From assembly GCA_026545225.1 (NCBI GenBank), contig CM048848.1, positions 15,675,353 to 15,739,352 on the forward strand: a stretch of 64,000 nt of DNA. The letters are read 5' to 3'. The notes under the pieces were generated by a model. The model had not been told where the DNA came from. It ran no database searches and saw only the letters and a program-made list of their open reading frames with translations. This document shows positions 35,230 to 47,312 of this stretch, piece by piece (the first letter of the stretch is position 1; the number at the start of each line of letters is the position of its first letter). Made by a program: the position numbers and the translations under genes. The DNA is from Cornus controversa. Taxonomy: Eukaryota; Streptophyta; Magnoliopsida; Cornales; Cornaceae.

Positions 35230-36900
35230 TTAAAGCCAATTACCATTACATCTGACACTCATCCCTTCTATAATATCCCTGCGCTGAACTATCTTTATAA
35301 TGAGATGATACTTGTGCTCAATGTGATTTCCCTTCTTATGGTTCCTCGATTCCTTGGACTGAGAAACTGCCCCATTATTATCACAATATATAATGATAGG
35401 AGATTGGGCTAGTGGTACCACTCCAACCTCTAAGAGGAATTTCTTAAGCCATACTTCCTCTGAAACAACTATGTACTCGGCCTCCATGGTGGAGTATGCG
35501 ATGCAAGACTTTTTCACACTCCTCCAACTAATGGCTCCTCCACCAAGGGTAAACACATAACCAGAGGTTGACCTCCTAGAATCTCTATCTGACTGAAAGT
35601 TAGAAACTGTATATCCCACTAGAAGTAAATCATCACCCCCATATATTAACATGTAATCTCTGGTTCTCCTCAAATATTTTAGGATGTGCTTCACTGTTGT
35701 CGAATGCTTTTATCCTATGTTGGATTGATATCTGCTAACCATGCCAACTGCAAAATAGATATCTGATCTAGTACAAAGCATAGCCCTACTGCTGAAACAT
35801 AAGGAATCGTCTTCATGTGCTATTTCTCCTTTGATGTCGTAAGAGACTGCTCTTTAGAAAGAGCAATTCCATGTCTGAAAGATAACAAACCTTTATTGGA
35901 ATTATGCATAGCAAACTTGACCAAAATCTTATCTATATAAGTAGTCTAAGATAAGCCCAACATTCTATTCTTACGATCTCGCAAAAGTTTAATCCCTAGA
36001 GTGTAACTGGTTTCTCCAAAGTCCTTCATATCAAACTGATTGGATAACCAAATTTTTACTATTTATAACATTCCTACATCATTCCCAATGAGTAGTATGT
36101 CATCAGCATATAAAACTAGAAACACCACCATGTTTCCCTCAATCTTCTTGTATACACAAGGCTCATCCAAATTCTGATCAAATCCAAATGATTTGATTGC
36201 AAGATCAAACCAAATGTTCTAACTACAAGACGTTTGTTTAAGTCCATAAATAGACTTAGGCAACTTGCATACCATATGTTCCTGGCTTTTTGCTATGAAC
36301 CCATCTGCTTGCATCATATAGATGTCTTCCTCAAGATGGCCATTCATAAAGGTCGTCTTGACATCCATTTGTCAAATCTCATAATCTAGATGAGCTGCAA
36401 TGGATAAGAGAATACGAATCGAATTTAACATGGCTACCAGCAAAAAGGTCTCATAATTGATACCCTCTTTTGGAGTAAACCCTTTTGCAACAAGCCTTAC
36501 TTTGAAGGTTTCAACCTTCCCATCCGATCCTCTTTTTCGCTTGTAGACCCACTTACAATTAATAGGTTTAAATTTTGTAGGTGGTTCTACTAGCTCCCAA
36601 ACCTAATTAGAATACATAGATTCCATTTCAGCTTTCATAGTATTTAGCCAATATCCCGAGTCACAATCATTTAAAGCCTCTTCATAGTTTGAGGGATCTT
36701 GCTCTTCTGGGATCACCTCATAAAACTCTCCCAAGAACGTTAACCTAACAGGTGACCTAATAACCCTCCCACTACATCAAGGTTTCAGTATAATAAGAGG
36801 AGTTAGATCTGTGGTATCTGGTATCTAATCATGCACAACTGTCATATCCACTCTTGGATTGATTGGTGTATCCGTCATCATCGAACTTACCATGTCTAAC
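35230..36900 (-). pseudogene. Copia-1 reverse transcriptase and RNase H
   Basis: On the minus strand, blocks in order are WELVEPPTKFKPINCKWVYK (near 36600-36540), NGHLEEDIYMMQ and LPKSIYGLKQ, then the catalytic YADDILLIGND with YADD codons at 36111-36100. The open stretch 35694-35230 is Ty1/copia RNase H, with the characteristic STMEAEYI. This matches the copia polymerase end. Frame changes and stops between blocks exclude a functional protein. The integrase expected upstream is not visible; the region 36900-37190 holds no recognisable domain. Confidence 0.8.
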
Positions 36901-37194
36901 AAAGTCATATTTTCTTTTTTAATGGAAAGTCATTTGATACATCAATCATTTTAGTATCATACAAGGAGTAAGGTGTAGGAGTAATTAAAATAGACTGTCC
37001 ACCAATGCACCAGACAAAATTTCAAATTTTCTTTATTCAAACTTTTGAATCAAAGAGTACTAAAAACCAGATTTGAAAGAAAGAAAAAAAATGAAAATAA
37101 AAATCAATTTTCTTCTACTTTCTGGTACATAAAGACAATCTTTAAATAATAAACTCCTGCCATTTATTTCTCAAATAACTACTTCTATTGATAC

Positions 37195-37540
37195 TGTTGA
37201 GAAATAAGCCCCCAATCACGAACCACCAAATATTACGATGTGATGATAAGTAAACAAGTACAAAGAAATTTGCAAGAACACACCAAGAATTATACGTGGT
37301 TCGGCTAAACAAGCCTACATCCACGGAGAGCCCAATTTTACTATATAGATTGTAACAATACAAGTTGAAGAATTGAATCAAGAGTATGCTTAACTCTCAA
37401 CCCTTAACCCTTGTACACCCAATCTCACTCAAAAGGAAATCACAAATTCTAAACAAGAATTTTCTCTCTAAGTGTCCTCTCAATAACAATGAGAGTATTA
37501 CCTCTACGCAAGAGTCGCCCTCTTAAAACAATGAGAGTAA
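37195..37540 (-). repeat. Copia-2 3' LTR, part 2
   Basis: Starts TGTTGAGAAATAAGCC on the plus strand and shares its first 95 bases with 54418-54513. It ends at AGTAA, the target site of Athila-2. Part 1 lies at 53270-53522; together they give a 594-bp LTR once the duplicated AGTAA is counted once. Confidence 0.7.
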
Positions 37541-38899
37541 TGATGTGGCTAAACTTGAATTATAATTGTAAGCTTATTTTTGCCCATTTTTCAAAATATA
37601 ATTTAACCACTCGCAAGAGCACGAATCTTTGTAGATACGGTTCTATATAGAGCGTATCGATCCCACGAGGACTAGTCGTTAATTGTCTTCAAGAAAGATT
37701 AATTCCACTTTAATCCTAAAAAAATAAGGTTTTGATTTTTGTTTATAAAACTATTGCATGAATGTAAAAGCAATAAATTTAAAGAGTTAAGAGTTGGGAG
37801 AGAGAACTAGGGGTGGTTTCCACCACTAGCCATTCACATGTCCATAAGTGTAGCAAGCTTGGGATTCATAAATTAAATGTCTAACAATGTCATTAGGCTT
37901 GTGACCTCAATGACATATCAAAAGATTAATGTGTGTGCAAACCTATCATAATCCATCTTCAACAAGCATAGCTCTTCAACCTAACTAATTACCCTACTCT
38001 CTAAGTGAACCTAAATGCATCCAAACTACCTTATCTTGGCATGGTTTATACAAGCAAACACAACACATTCATTTAAACACCATTACCTAGCCATCATTTG
38101 CCCTTCTTGTGGAAGAAGCAAATGTTGTGCATTCACAAGATAGATTCTACTCTAAGACAAGAATAAAACCAACATCAAATGAATATATATAAGAGATGTA
38201 TAAGTGTACATTGTCACTAGACTAAATAATCAACATTTAAATACAAATCCCAAAATGCTACAAAAATGAACAAGTTTACATGGCTAGGGGTTTCAACCAC
38301 ACCCTAGTAGAGAAGTTAGTTGGTCGTGGCAGCCTTGCACTCTTCTATTGATGGAGAAAATGAAGCTTCAAGGTCTGGTTCAGCTCCTTCTTCTCCTCTC
38401 CCGAATGTGTCTCTCTGTGTCTCTTGTATGTGTATGATATATCAGAGAAAATGGCTTCTTTGTGTGCTTTATGGCGTCTTTTTCAACCTTAGGGCCCACC
38501 ATAAATATATATATCAATATATATACCAACTATATCAAGAATGTCTCCAAATGTCTTGTTCAAGTCAGACAATCCCTCTAAGTCGTGCAAAAAGGGAGAT
38601 TTTGTTGCAAGTGGGAATAGCAGGTGAGCAAGTGGGCAAGTGGGTCTGCAGAATCTCGATCAATCGAAATTGGAATCTCGATTGATCGAGATCAACATCT
38701 CGATTGATCGAGATGCCTTGGCTTCAATTCTGAATTCTGCTCTTCAGCTGTAGATGGCCTCCAACATTGCTCCTTTTGGTACAAAACCTGCAATACATCA
38801 AAAACACAAAAATACCATAAACGTATCTCGGTAAACGTAAAAAAGGGACTAATATATGCAATAAAGAGGGTTCAAATGCATAGTATTGAACACTTATCA
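37541..38899 (-). repeat. 3' LTR of Athila-2
   Basis: 1359 bp, plus-strand TGATGTGGCTAAAC to AACACTTATCA. It carries the short-palindrome cluster at 38652-38714. A copy of the same ORF-like stretch (38320-38685) occurs in the other LTR; I treat it as chance. Confidence 0.92.
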
Positions 38900-38913
38900 C
38901 ACCCCCAAACTTA
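38900..38913 (-). other. Polypurine tract of Athila-2
   Basis: Minus strand TAAGTTTGGGGGTG, directly abutting the 3' LTR and identical to the tract of Athila-1. An internal duplicate lies at 40000-40013, again preceded by a GAGGACAATG-like element. Confidence 0.85.
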
Positions 38914-39561
38914 CACATTGCTAGTCCCTTAGCAATGCAATATTACAAAAATGAAATTAACTATCTTATACAAAATTTGAATCATTCTCAGTCATCAATT
39001 AGATAAAAGATGATTATCCGTTCATGTCACACTTGGCAAATGCAACGAGTATTAACAAAAATGGACTTTCACAAACTACAAACAGATGACAGTCCCCACA
39101 TAATGGCCAGTCCGAACAAAAATACCGATTCCAACTCCAAAATCCTCTTTGAAAAGTGAACATGCATTCTAATGCGTGGCTTTGTCATATTTGGAGAAAA
39201 ATAAGAACAAATCTATTTTTAAAAGAAAAACTCATTGAAAAAGCTCGACACTGCTGTTTATTACCACAAAACATCCATGAATGCTCATGCGCGGATGACC
39301 GTGCAATGCTTAGCTCTTTTTGCTTTCTTGTAAGCCCATGTAGCGGCATTGGGCCAATGACTCCCAAACCAATTGGTTTTAGGGCATTAGGTGAAGATAC
39401 ACCCCTCGGACTTAATAACCGAGCTTACAAGGCGATGAGCTTAAACAAGCCACCCGCTTATTATTACTCAACCTTGCACACTTATACACGAATACTCCAT
39501 GCTTTGAGGTATAAAGATCCGGTTTATTGAGTGAGAAGGCTTATTGCATATTTTTCTTCTC

Positions 39562-39592
<31 letters not shown>

Positions 39593-40718
39593 TAACAACC
39601 GGAAGAACTCATTCTTTAAGCTGTTCAAATAAAAACAGAAATTTACAAAATTCTCCATCAGACTTATACCCCACAATTAAAAATGCATGTGTGCGAATTT
39701 GTGCGGTTAAGGACAAATTTAGGGCAAGAACCGTACATATTAATATTTGAACAAAAATGTGGACCGTTCTAACCTATTACATAGCTTGCAAAAGTGCGGG
39801 TATTTACGATGTTAAAGTTCTTAACTACTTGTTGCATTTACCTCGGACATTTATTCGAATGATCTTCCTTTAAAAAGTAAGACATCATAGCAAGCATGCA
39901 AAAATTTCAAGAAAAAGAAAGAAAGAAAAAATTGCTCTACAATGACAATCAATACAAAGACTGAACATTGCATGCATATGCAAGTGGTATAGCATACCGC
40001 ACCCCCAAACTTAGACGCAACATTGTCCTCAATGTTTGAACAAGAAGAACAAGGAAAGAACTTACCGGGACTACAGAACGCGACAAAAATGGCATTCCAA
40101 CACGAGCGGTCATCCTGCAAATGAGAAAAACCTGCATGGAACACCAACTGGATACCACGAGCATTAAAAGGAACAAAAAGTATATGAAAAGAACATAATA
40201 AAAGAATTATGTACAAGCGGACAATGCCAAGATCACTACACATCCAAGGCTCTGAACTGGTGTTTCCCAATTGACTAAGAGGTCTATGCGATAAGATATT
40301 GACTATCCAGGCACGCTAACGTATAGCATGCAAAGGGGCTACCTTTCTTTATTAACGCCATACTGCGTTGAAGCAATCTCAACAGTATTGGGAATTGAAA
40401 CCAGGCAGTAATAAATGAAAATCATCAACTGAATCGCATATAACAATTAGGCAAGTGGTACTACATACATAGTCAAAGTAGAGAGAGCAGAGATATTGGC
40501 AGACAATAAAAATAAAGACAGTAAAGAGAACATATGCGACTAAAAGAATGACAACTGTATTCCATATATGTGAACATGAGTTTCAGTACAAAGGGTACAT
40601 GCATGTGGAATACACAAAAACTAACATGGCCAACATGGCCTATCAAAAATAAGAAAGAAAGAAAAAATAAAAATAAAAAAATGACAAAAAGTAAAATAGA
40701 AAATACTAATAAATAAAA
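38914..40718 (-). other. Noncoding 3' region of Athila-2
   Basis: Between the third ORF and the 3' LTR. No convincing gene. Features are an internal purine tract (40000-40013) and a 26-base T run on the plus strand (39566-39591). A 139-codon minus-strand ORF at 39851-40270 spans the purine tract and looks like noise. Confidence 0.65.
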
Positions 40719-41948
40719 CTACTCTAGGGCGGGTGGTGGTGGAGGTGGCTCAATGGGTGGTGGAGTAGAAGCGGAGGTGGAAGCTCGGCCGGCAAACAGG
40801 AACTGCAGGTCCTGCCGGAAGGCCCGGAACTCGTCTAAGATCGCCCTCTGACCCTGCGCCAGAGACGTAATGTCCATCCTAATAGCCTCCAACTGACCCT
40901 GCGTCACCTGGACGTGCTCCTCAAAACCCTGCTGGAGACGCTCAACGTCAGCTACCAGACAAGAGTAGCCAGTCGCCAGGATCTCATGTCGCTCTGTGGT
41001 GATATCCATATCATCATCCCCCAGCTCCTCATCAGATGCCTCACCCTCGGCGGGCGCATCCTCATCGATCTCCACTGGGGCATCCATGTCCACATCCTCT
41101 GGTGGATCGCCCTGGTGGTCCTGTCGCTCCAAGTGCCTCCTCACCCTCACCCACTGAGTAGGCGTGAAGCGGGAGGGCGATGCTAGCTGAATGTCAGTAT
41201 CACTGACCGGTATATTGGCACGGTTGAGGAAGGCTGCGACGAGGAAAGGAAAGGGAAGCCGCCAACTCGCTGCTCGCCTCATGCTCTTGTTGACAAGGTC
41301 GTCCCAGATTTTGAACATCTGCCCCCATATCAGCGACGGGACAGAAAACCAAGTGCCCGAGTGGAAAGCGTACAGGCAACGGAGAAGGTCGCCCCAACGC
41401 TCTGCCACATGCTGTAAAGGACACGCGTTCTTGATGAGAACAGTGTCCAGAAACCATAGCACACTCGGGCACATCAATTTGGATGTGCAGTTGTGGCTGG
41501 AAGTGGTAAACACCCCACCACACATGTCTATCACGATAGAGAACAGTGTCATGTCGGCCAGAAACTCGGCCTTGTAAAGCGGCTGACCGTCCTGGTCAAC
41601 CATGTCCGGAGGCTGCTGGTGAGAAATGCCGAGCATCTGTGCTATCCGACTCGGCATGATAGTAATCTTCGTGCCGCCTACGACCATCTCTAATGTGTCC
41701 GGCTCGGTGCAGGAATAGGTCATGCGCTCATAAAAGACATGCACCAAGCGCTCATGCACCACATCAGTGGGTGGCACACATAATCGGTCGAGCCGGCACC
41801 GCCTGAACTCTGCTACAGCCCATGAGCGGTCGGGACGTATCTCATACTCTCTCAGCTCAAATCGCTGCTCAGGGTGGAACTTTCGTGTCCGGAAGGCTCG
41901 CCCGGGCACATCTCTAACAGCACCGGGAGCATTCTTCACATGCGCCAT
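40719..41948 (-). CDS. Athila-2 third ORF, 409 residues, intact
   Basis: An uninterrupted frame from ATG at 41948 to the stop at 40719, in the same place as the third ORF of Athila-1. It has a basic N-terminus, then a globular core with VLWFLDTVLIKNACP and PSLIWGQMFKIWDD, which align with the Athila-1 copy. An acidic stretch follows (DEELGDDDMD), then a region likely to form a coiled coil (QQGFEEHVQVTQGQLEAIR), and a proline-rich tail. This corresponds to the 'putative plant transposon protein' family of Athila-like elements (from memory). Its role is unknown. No signal peptide or membrane helix is evident. It is notable as the only intact frame in an element whose gag and pol are broken. The region is also GC-richer than its surroundings. 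Confidence 0.8.
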   Translation of the reverse strand: MAHVKNAPGAVRDVPGRAFRTRKFHPEQRFELREYEIRPDRSWAVAEFRRCRLDRLCVPPTDVVHERLVHVFYERMTYSCTEPDTLEMVVGGTKITIMPSRIAQMLGISHQQPPDMVDQDGQPLYKAEFLADMTLFSIVIDMCGGVFTTSSHNCTSKLMCPSVLWFLDTVLIKNACPLQHVAERWGDLLRCLYAFHSGTWFSVPSLIWGQMFKIWDDLVNKSMRRAASWRLPFPFLVAAFLNRANIPVSDTDIQLASPSRFTPTQWVRVRRHLERQDHQGDPPEDVDMDAPVEIDEDAPAEGEASDEELGDDDMDITTERHEILATGYSCLVADVERLQQGFEEHVQVTQGQLEAIRMDITSLAQGQRAILDEFRAFRQDLQFLFAGRASTSASTPPPIEPPPPPPALE

Positions 41949-43195
41949 CCTCCCAGAATAGTCTGCACTTATTCCAAAAATTAAAGTAAATAAAAAGAAA
42001 ATAAAATGAATACTAAACTAAGAATAAGAATTAAAAAAAAAAAAGAGGTTCTAGTCCATGGTGCCGACACATGCTTTCCAAAATACGATCGAATCGACTC
42101 GATTAGGTCTACTCGAAATCGAAAGCATGCCAATAGTGAAATGCACGGGAGGTACAATGTAGATTCGAGAGCAAAAATAACCCATATGAATATGTCGCTC
42201 ATCTAGCTCTTAACGAAGCAGTGTAAGCGGATGCAACCGAAACAATGGAGTCGCGGTTGCAAACCGTATATCAAGCATCCGAAACAAAAATAATGCAACA
42301 TCTCACCCATACATGCACTCCTACCCCCAAAACCTGCAAGATCCCATTATGAATATAGCGAATGCAAACCACTCCAACCCAACATCATCTGTCTATGCTT
42401 ATTACGTCGAAAACTAACAAAAATGGCGGCAAAGCAAGCAAAATATAGCCATGCATCACTTACCTCAAAGTGAAGATGATGATAGGTGCAAGAAGATGAA
42501 GTTCCAACACGTAGCCGCGAAGAGACGAACGTGCGCGTATACACGAAGAACTCAGACTACGGTGAACGACGGTGGATAGTTGGGAATGATTGAACAAGGG
42601 CTGGACGGTGCTCGGGGATGCTTTGGATCTCTCGGAGAAGAGGAGGAAGTCGGATGGTCTTGGGGCGAATCGTAGAAATGAGAGGGAGCCCAGCGGTTCG
42701 AATAAATAAGTGGCTCACGTGCAGGCATCGTGTCAATCTCGATTGATCGAGATGCACATCTCGATCAATCGAGATTTTGATCAATCAAAATCCTTGCTTT
42801 GATCAATCGAGATAAAGTCTCAATCAATCGAAATCCTTGCTTCGATCAATCGAGATTTTGATTGATCGAGGACCTATCGAAGTGCCATCGAAGAAAACCA
42901 CCTCTCGGGACTTTGATCTTTACAAAAGGCTCCAACATCTTTGCATTATTTCGATCGATCGAGACCAAGATCTCGATCAATTGAAATCTCGATTGATCTA
43001 GATCTTTGCTTCGATCAATCGAAATGCTCAAAAATAATCAACTTGATTTATACTTCATGGACTTGGACTTATGGGACTTAGATACAAAATTACTTAGATA
43101 CAAAACTTACTTTGGATTAGAGGGACATCATGGAAGCATGATAGCTACCATGGCCACACCACCTTACACATCTATGGCATGGCGTCAGAATTGAT
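41949..43195 (-). other. Noncoding spacer between pol and third ORF of Athila-2
   Basis: No gene visible. It holds the dense short-palindrome cluster at 42734-43026. The spacer corresponds in position to 10394-11280 of Athila-1, which carries a different palindrome (GATCGATCGCCC). Confidence 0.7.
42734..43026. repeat. Cluster of ATCTCGATYRATCGAGAT palindromes
   Basis: About ten variants of an 18-base imperfect palindrome (ATCTCGAT-TG-ATCGAGAT and its complement) occur here. Some are separated by short repeated words such as CCTTGCTT. The same motif occurs in both LTRs of this element (38652-38714, 52991-53084) and in the solo LTR (46053-46278). Confidence 0.85.
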
Positions 43196-45675
43196 TCACG
43201 AGTCAAAATACACGGGATCCGTCAAAGTGACAACATCCACGTACTCCGTGGTAACTTGGTCATCCACGCACGATTTTAAGCGCTGCCCGTTCATTTTGAA
43301 CAACGTTCCGTCTTTCAAGTCCTTCAATTCCACCGCTCCGTGGGGAGCAACGGAATTAACCAAAAATGAACTGTCCCAACGAGAGCGAAGTTTTTCGGGA
43401 AACAAATGGAGGCGTGAGTTGTACAACCATACTTTTTGGCCCGGAGAAAATGTTTTGACTCGAATATTGCGATCATGAAAGGCTTTGAACTTTGCCTTAT
43501 AGATTTTAGCGTTCTTATACGCGTCATGTCGTAATTCTTCTAATTCATTTAATTGAAGCTTTCGATTAAATTCGGCCATTTGCATGTCAAAATTGAAAGT
43601 CTTGGTGGCCCACATAGCCTTGTGCTCCAATTCAACCGGAAGATGGCACGCTTTGCCATAAACCAACCGGTAAGGTGACATTCCAATGGGAGTCTTATAA
43701 GCAGTTCGGTAAGCCCATAATGCATCATTTAGTCGCAATGACCAATCTTTTCGGTCAGGCCGAACTGTTTTCTCAAGGATGCTCTTAATCTCCCTATTGG
43801 ATACTTTCACTTGGCCACTAGTTTGAGGATGGTATGGGGTGGCTACTTTGTGTGTGACAGAGTATTTGGTAAGCAAGGTTCGAAGGAACCGGTTACAGAA
43901 ATGTTTACCTCTGTCACTGATGAGGGCTCGAGGTGTACCAAAACGACTAAAGATATTAGCTTGAATAAACTTAACCACGACTGTGTGGTTATTGGTTTTG
44001 GTAGCAATAGCCTCTATCCATTTAGAAACGTAGTCCAGCGCCACAAGTATGTACTCATGACCAGTAGAGGGTGGAAAAGGTCTCATAAAGTTAATGCCCC
44101 ACACATCAAATATCTCAACAATAAGAATAGGGTTGAGAGGCATCATGTCCTTCTGAGACATCGCGCCAAGGCGCTGACATCGCTCACACGAGCGACAAAA
44201 TGAGTATGTATCCCGATGAAGTGTTGGCCAGAAAAACCCGCAATGAAGAATTTTTGCTGCGGTTTTCTTAGCACTAAAGTGTCCCCCACAAGCAAGTGTA
44301 TGACAGAATTTAAGAATGCTTTGGAATTCACTGTTGGGTACACATTTCGGATTAGTTGATCGGGGCAATATTTGAACAATTGAGGATCATCCCAATAATA
44401 TGATTGTGATTGGGAGAAAAACTGATCCTTCTCTTGCTTGGTCCAAGAAGACGGTATTTTACCGGTTGCCAAGTAGTTGACAATGTCTGCATACCAAGGA
44501 ATACTCTCTTGAGAAATTAAAAAGAGTTGTTCATCTGGGAAGGATTCACAAACTGGAATGGAGTCATGGAGGGATTCAACAAGAATTCTAGATAGGTGGT
44601 CAGCCACCACATTTTTGGTTCCCCTTTTGTCTCTAATCTCAAAAGTAAACTCTTGTAGCAAGAGTATCCACCAGATCAATCTAGGCTTAGTGTCCTTTTT
44701 GGCCAAAAGATGCCAGAGGGCAGCATGGTCCGAATAGACAATGACCTTTGAACCTAATAGATAAGCTCAAAATTTGTCCAAAGTAAATACTACCACAAGT
44801 AACTCCTTTTTCGTTGTGGTATAATTGATTTGAGCTTCAGAAAGGGTTTTACTTGCATAGTAGATAACAAGTGGCAATTTGTCTACTCGTTGCCCTAAGA
44901 CCGCACCCATGGCATAATCGGATGCATCACACATGATCTCAAATAGGAGAGCCCAATTTGGAGGTATAAGAATTGGAGCGGTTGTAAGCATGGTGCAGAG
45001 TTTTTCAAAAGCGTTAAGGCATGCTTCATTAAAGGTAAAACAAGATTCTTTTTCAGGAAGGCGACACAAAGGCCGAGAGATCTTGCTAAAGTCTTTGATG
45101 AAAAGGCGATAAAAGCCCGCATGCCCAAGGAAAGAACGAATCTCTCTCACCGTTGATGGTGGTGGAAGTTTGGAAATAAGTTCAACCTTGGCTTTATCCA
45201 CCTCAATTCCTCTCTTAGACACAATGTGCCCTAGGACAATGTCCTCTTGAACCATAAAATGGCTCTTTTCCCAACTGAGGATTAGATTAGTTTCTTGACA
45301 TCGTGTGAGAACACAGGATAGATTTTGGAGACATGATTCGAATGAAGGTCCAAACACAGAAAAATCATCCATGAAAACTTCCAAGAAATTTTCCACCATA
45401 TTCGAAAAGATAGACATCATACACCGTTGAAAAGTCGTCGGTGCATTGCACAACCCAAAGGGCATGCGTCTATAAGCAAATGTTTCGAAAGGACATGTAA
45501 AGGTGGTTTTCTCTTGGTCCCTCGGGTCTATAGCAACCTGATTATAGCCGAAATATCCATCTAAGAAGCAATAAAAACTTTGACCGGCTAATCTTTCTAA
45601 GATTTGATCGATGAATGGAAGAGGGAAGTGATCTTTCCAAGTTGCTGAATTTAGTTTTCGATAATCTATGCAAAT
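43196..45675 (-). pseudogene. Athila-2 RT second half, RNase H and integrase
   Basis: After the solo LTR, the frame resumes with ICIDYRKLN at 45673, then MPFGLCNAP (45465) and the catalytic FMDDFSVFG. RNase H follows ([22 protein letters not shown]), with an in-frame TGA at 44767-44769. A frameshift near 44340-44370 separates RNase H from integrase. The integrase open frame 44368-43196 keeps its zinc-binding H/C residues (C61, C64 of that frame), the second Asp (ISDRGKHF) and the Glu (VKVSNREIK). The first catalytic Asp is Asn (WGIN, codon 44092-44090), a G-to-A change. The frame ends TDPVYFDS. Confidence 0.9.
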
Positions 45676-46052
45676 TGTAACGCCCCGATTCCCCGACTCC
45701 CAGGAAACCAGAGGTTAACCCGTCCATTAGTCCCAATGGACCCTCATTTTCCTCATTCCCCCACAGAAGCTTAACTTAATTCTTGCATATGAATGCACAC
45801 AAATCCATCTTAACCAACCCCTATGGGCCCTACATCAAATCACACACCTTAGTGAACATTTACTTGCCCACTCTTTTAAGAATCACTCACTTTCGAACCT
45901 CAAAACTTTCTGTGTTTATAATCTGGAATTGAGACTTATACCATTGGATATAGAATCCAAAAATACTCAAGTTCAAAAAAAACCACGCTCAATTCCAATC
46001 TAGAACGAAGAAATTACGTCAAAATGAAGTTTTGGAAAAAGCTGTGAATAGT

Positions 46053-46278
46053 AATCTCGATTGATCGAGATGAAATCTCGATTAATCGAAATTCTAGCGA
46101 GATTTTCACCCTCTCGGGACCCCAGACCTGCAATATCTCGATTGATCGAGATGGGGGTCTCGATTGATCGAAATTCCTCCTTTCTGGACTCTAAAAATCA
46201 TCATAAATCATCACCCCTTCGATCAATCGAAATGGGGGTTTCGATTGATCAAAATAGGCATCTCGATTGATTGAAATG
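46053..46278. repeat. Short-palindrome cluster in the solo LTR
   Basis: Several copies of ATCTCGATTGATCGAGAT and one-sided variants (CGATCAATCGAAAT) within about 225 bases, interspersed with CTCGGGACC-type words. Confidence 0.85.
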
Positions 46279-47046
46279 CACTACCCGGGACCTCCAACAA
46301 CCCTATATATGATTCATTTGAAGCCCAATCAACATCCTATCATCCTAGAACCCCTCAAACATGATTAAAAACATAAATGGAAGGTTCCAACACCAATCTC
46401 ACTCTCAAGATCACATTCATAATTGACTTCACACGCTAAAATGAATCATTTCTTTCACAAACACAACCCATTCATAATGGAAACATCATCAAAATGAATC
46501 AAGTGCCACCATGGGCATTACATAAATTGAACCGTCGTCTTTTCACAACCAACAAGTTTATAATCCAATACATACATCAAGAGTACATATGTCCAAAGTA
46601 CAACCACAACAAAAAAAGGAAGTCACATGCCACAAGCCAGCATGGATAGCCACAAAAATGCACAAATCCAAAAGATAGCAAAACCACCACTAGAGTTCCA
46701 CTTGGACACTCACGTCCCATCCGTCATCGGCGCTTTATCTGTGAAATATTTAGAATAAAGGGGTGAGCACCACTGCTGCTCAGTAGAGATACCCCAACCC
46801 ACCTAAGTGCCGACCCGACACGACCTACATAGATGCATGTCACCACATTTCACATATCATTCAACATACCTCATGTTCACTCATAACAATGCATATATAC
46901 ATATAGGGATGCATTAAACACATATCATGCTTCATAATTCAAATGAAGACAATAATCATACACTTGTCTCTCTCTTGGACTCGACCCGACATCCCAACAT
47001 GATTCTTGACCAACCATGTGACCGAGATATTTTTCCCACACAATTC

Positions 47047-47312
47047 CAACACCGCCACCGAGTCATCACATACTCCAAGGTGATTAGTTGGTTTTGGAAT
47101 TCATCACCGAGTCATCCCATACTCCAAGGTGGTTAAGTAATTTATCACCGAGTAATCACATACTCCAAGGTAATTAGATCATCTATCACCGAGTCCTCAC
47201 ATACTCCAAGGTAATTAGATAGTTTTGCAATTCATCACCGAGTCATCATATAATCCCAGGTGGTTGAATTGTTTTAAGAGTTTCACCGAGTCATCACATA
47301 CTCCAAGGTGAA
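47047..47312. repeat. Tandem array with CACCGAGTCATCACATACTC core
   Basis: Six imperfect units of about 40-50 bp, each built on CACCGAGTCATCACATACTC followed by CAAGGTGATTAG and a variable linker. Confidence 0.88.

Noticed and set aside
38320..38685. 121-codon plus-strand ORF also present at 52659-53012
   Set aside because: Its conservation simply reflects the two LTRs being copies; no resemblance to a known protein.
39851..40270. 139-codon minus-strand ORF rich in Phe, Cys and Leu
   Set aside because: It reads through the noncoding 3' region and purine tract of Athila-2; composition is that of T-rich DNA, and Athila-1 has no equivalent.
41191..41577. 128-codon ORF opposite the Athila-2 third ORF
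   Set aside because: Shadow of the real frame in GC-richer coding DNA.
42734..43026. Miniature inverted-repeat transposon (MITE)
   Set aside because: No terminal inverted repeats or target duplication flank the cluster; it is many tiny palindromes, not one element.
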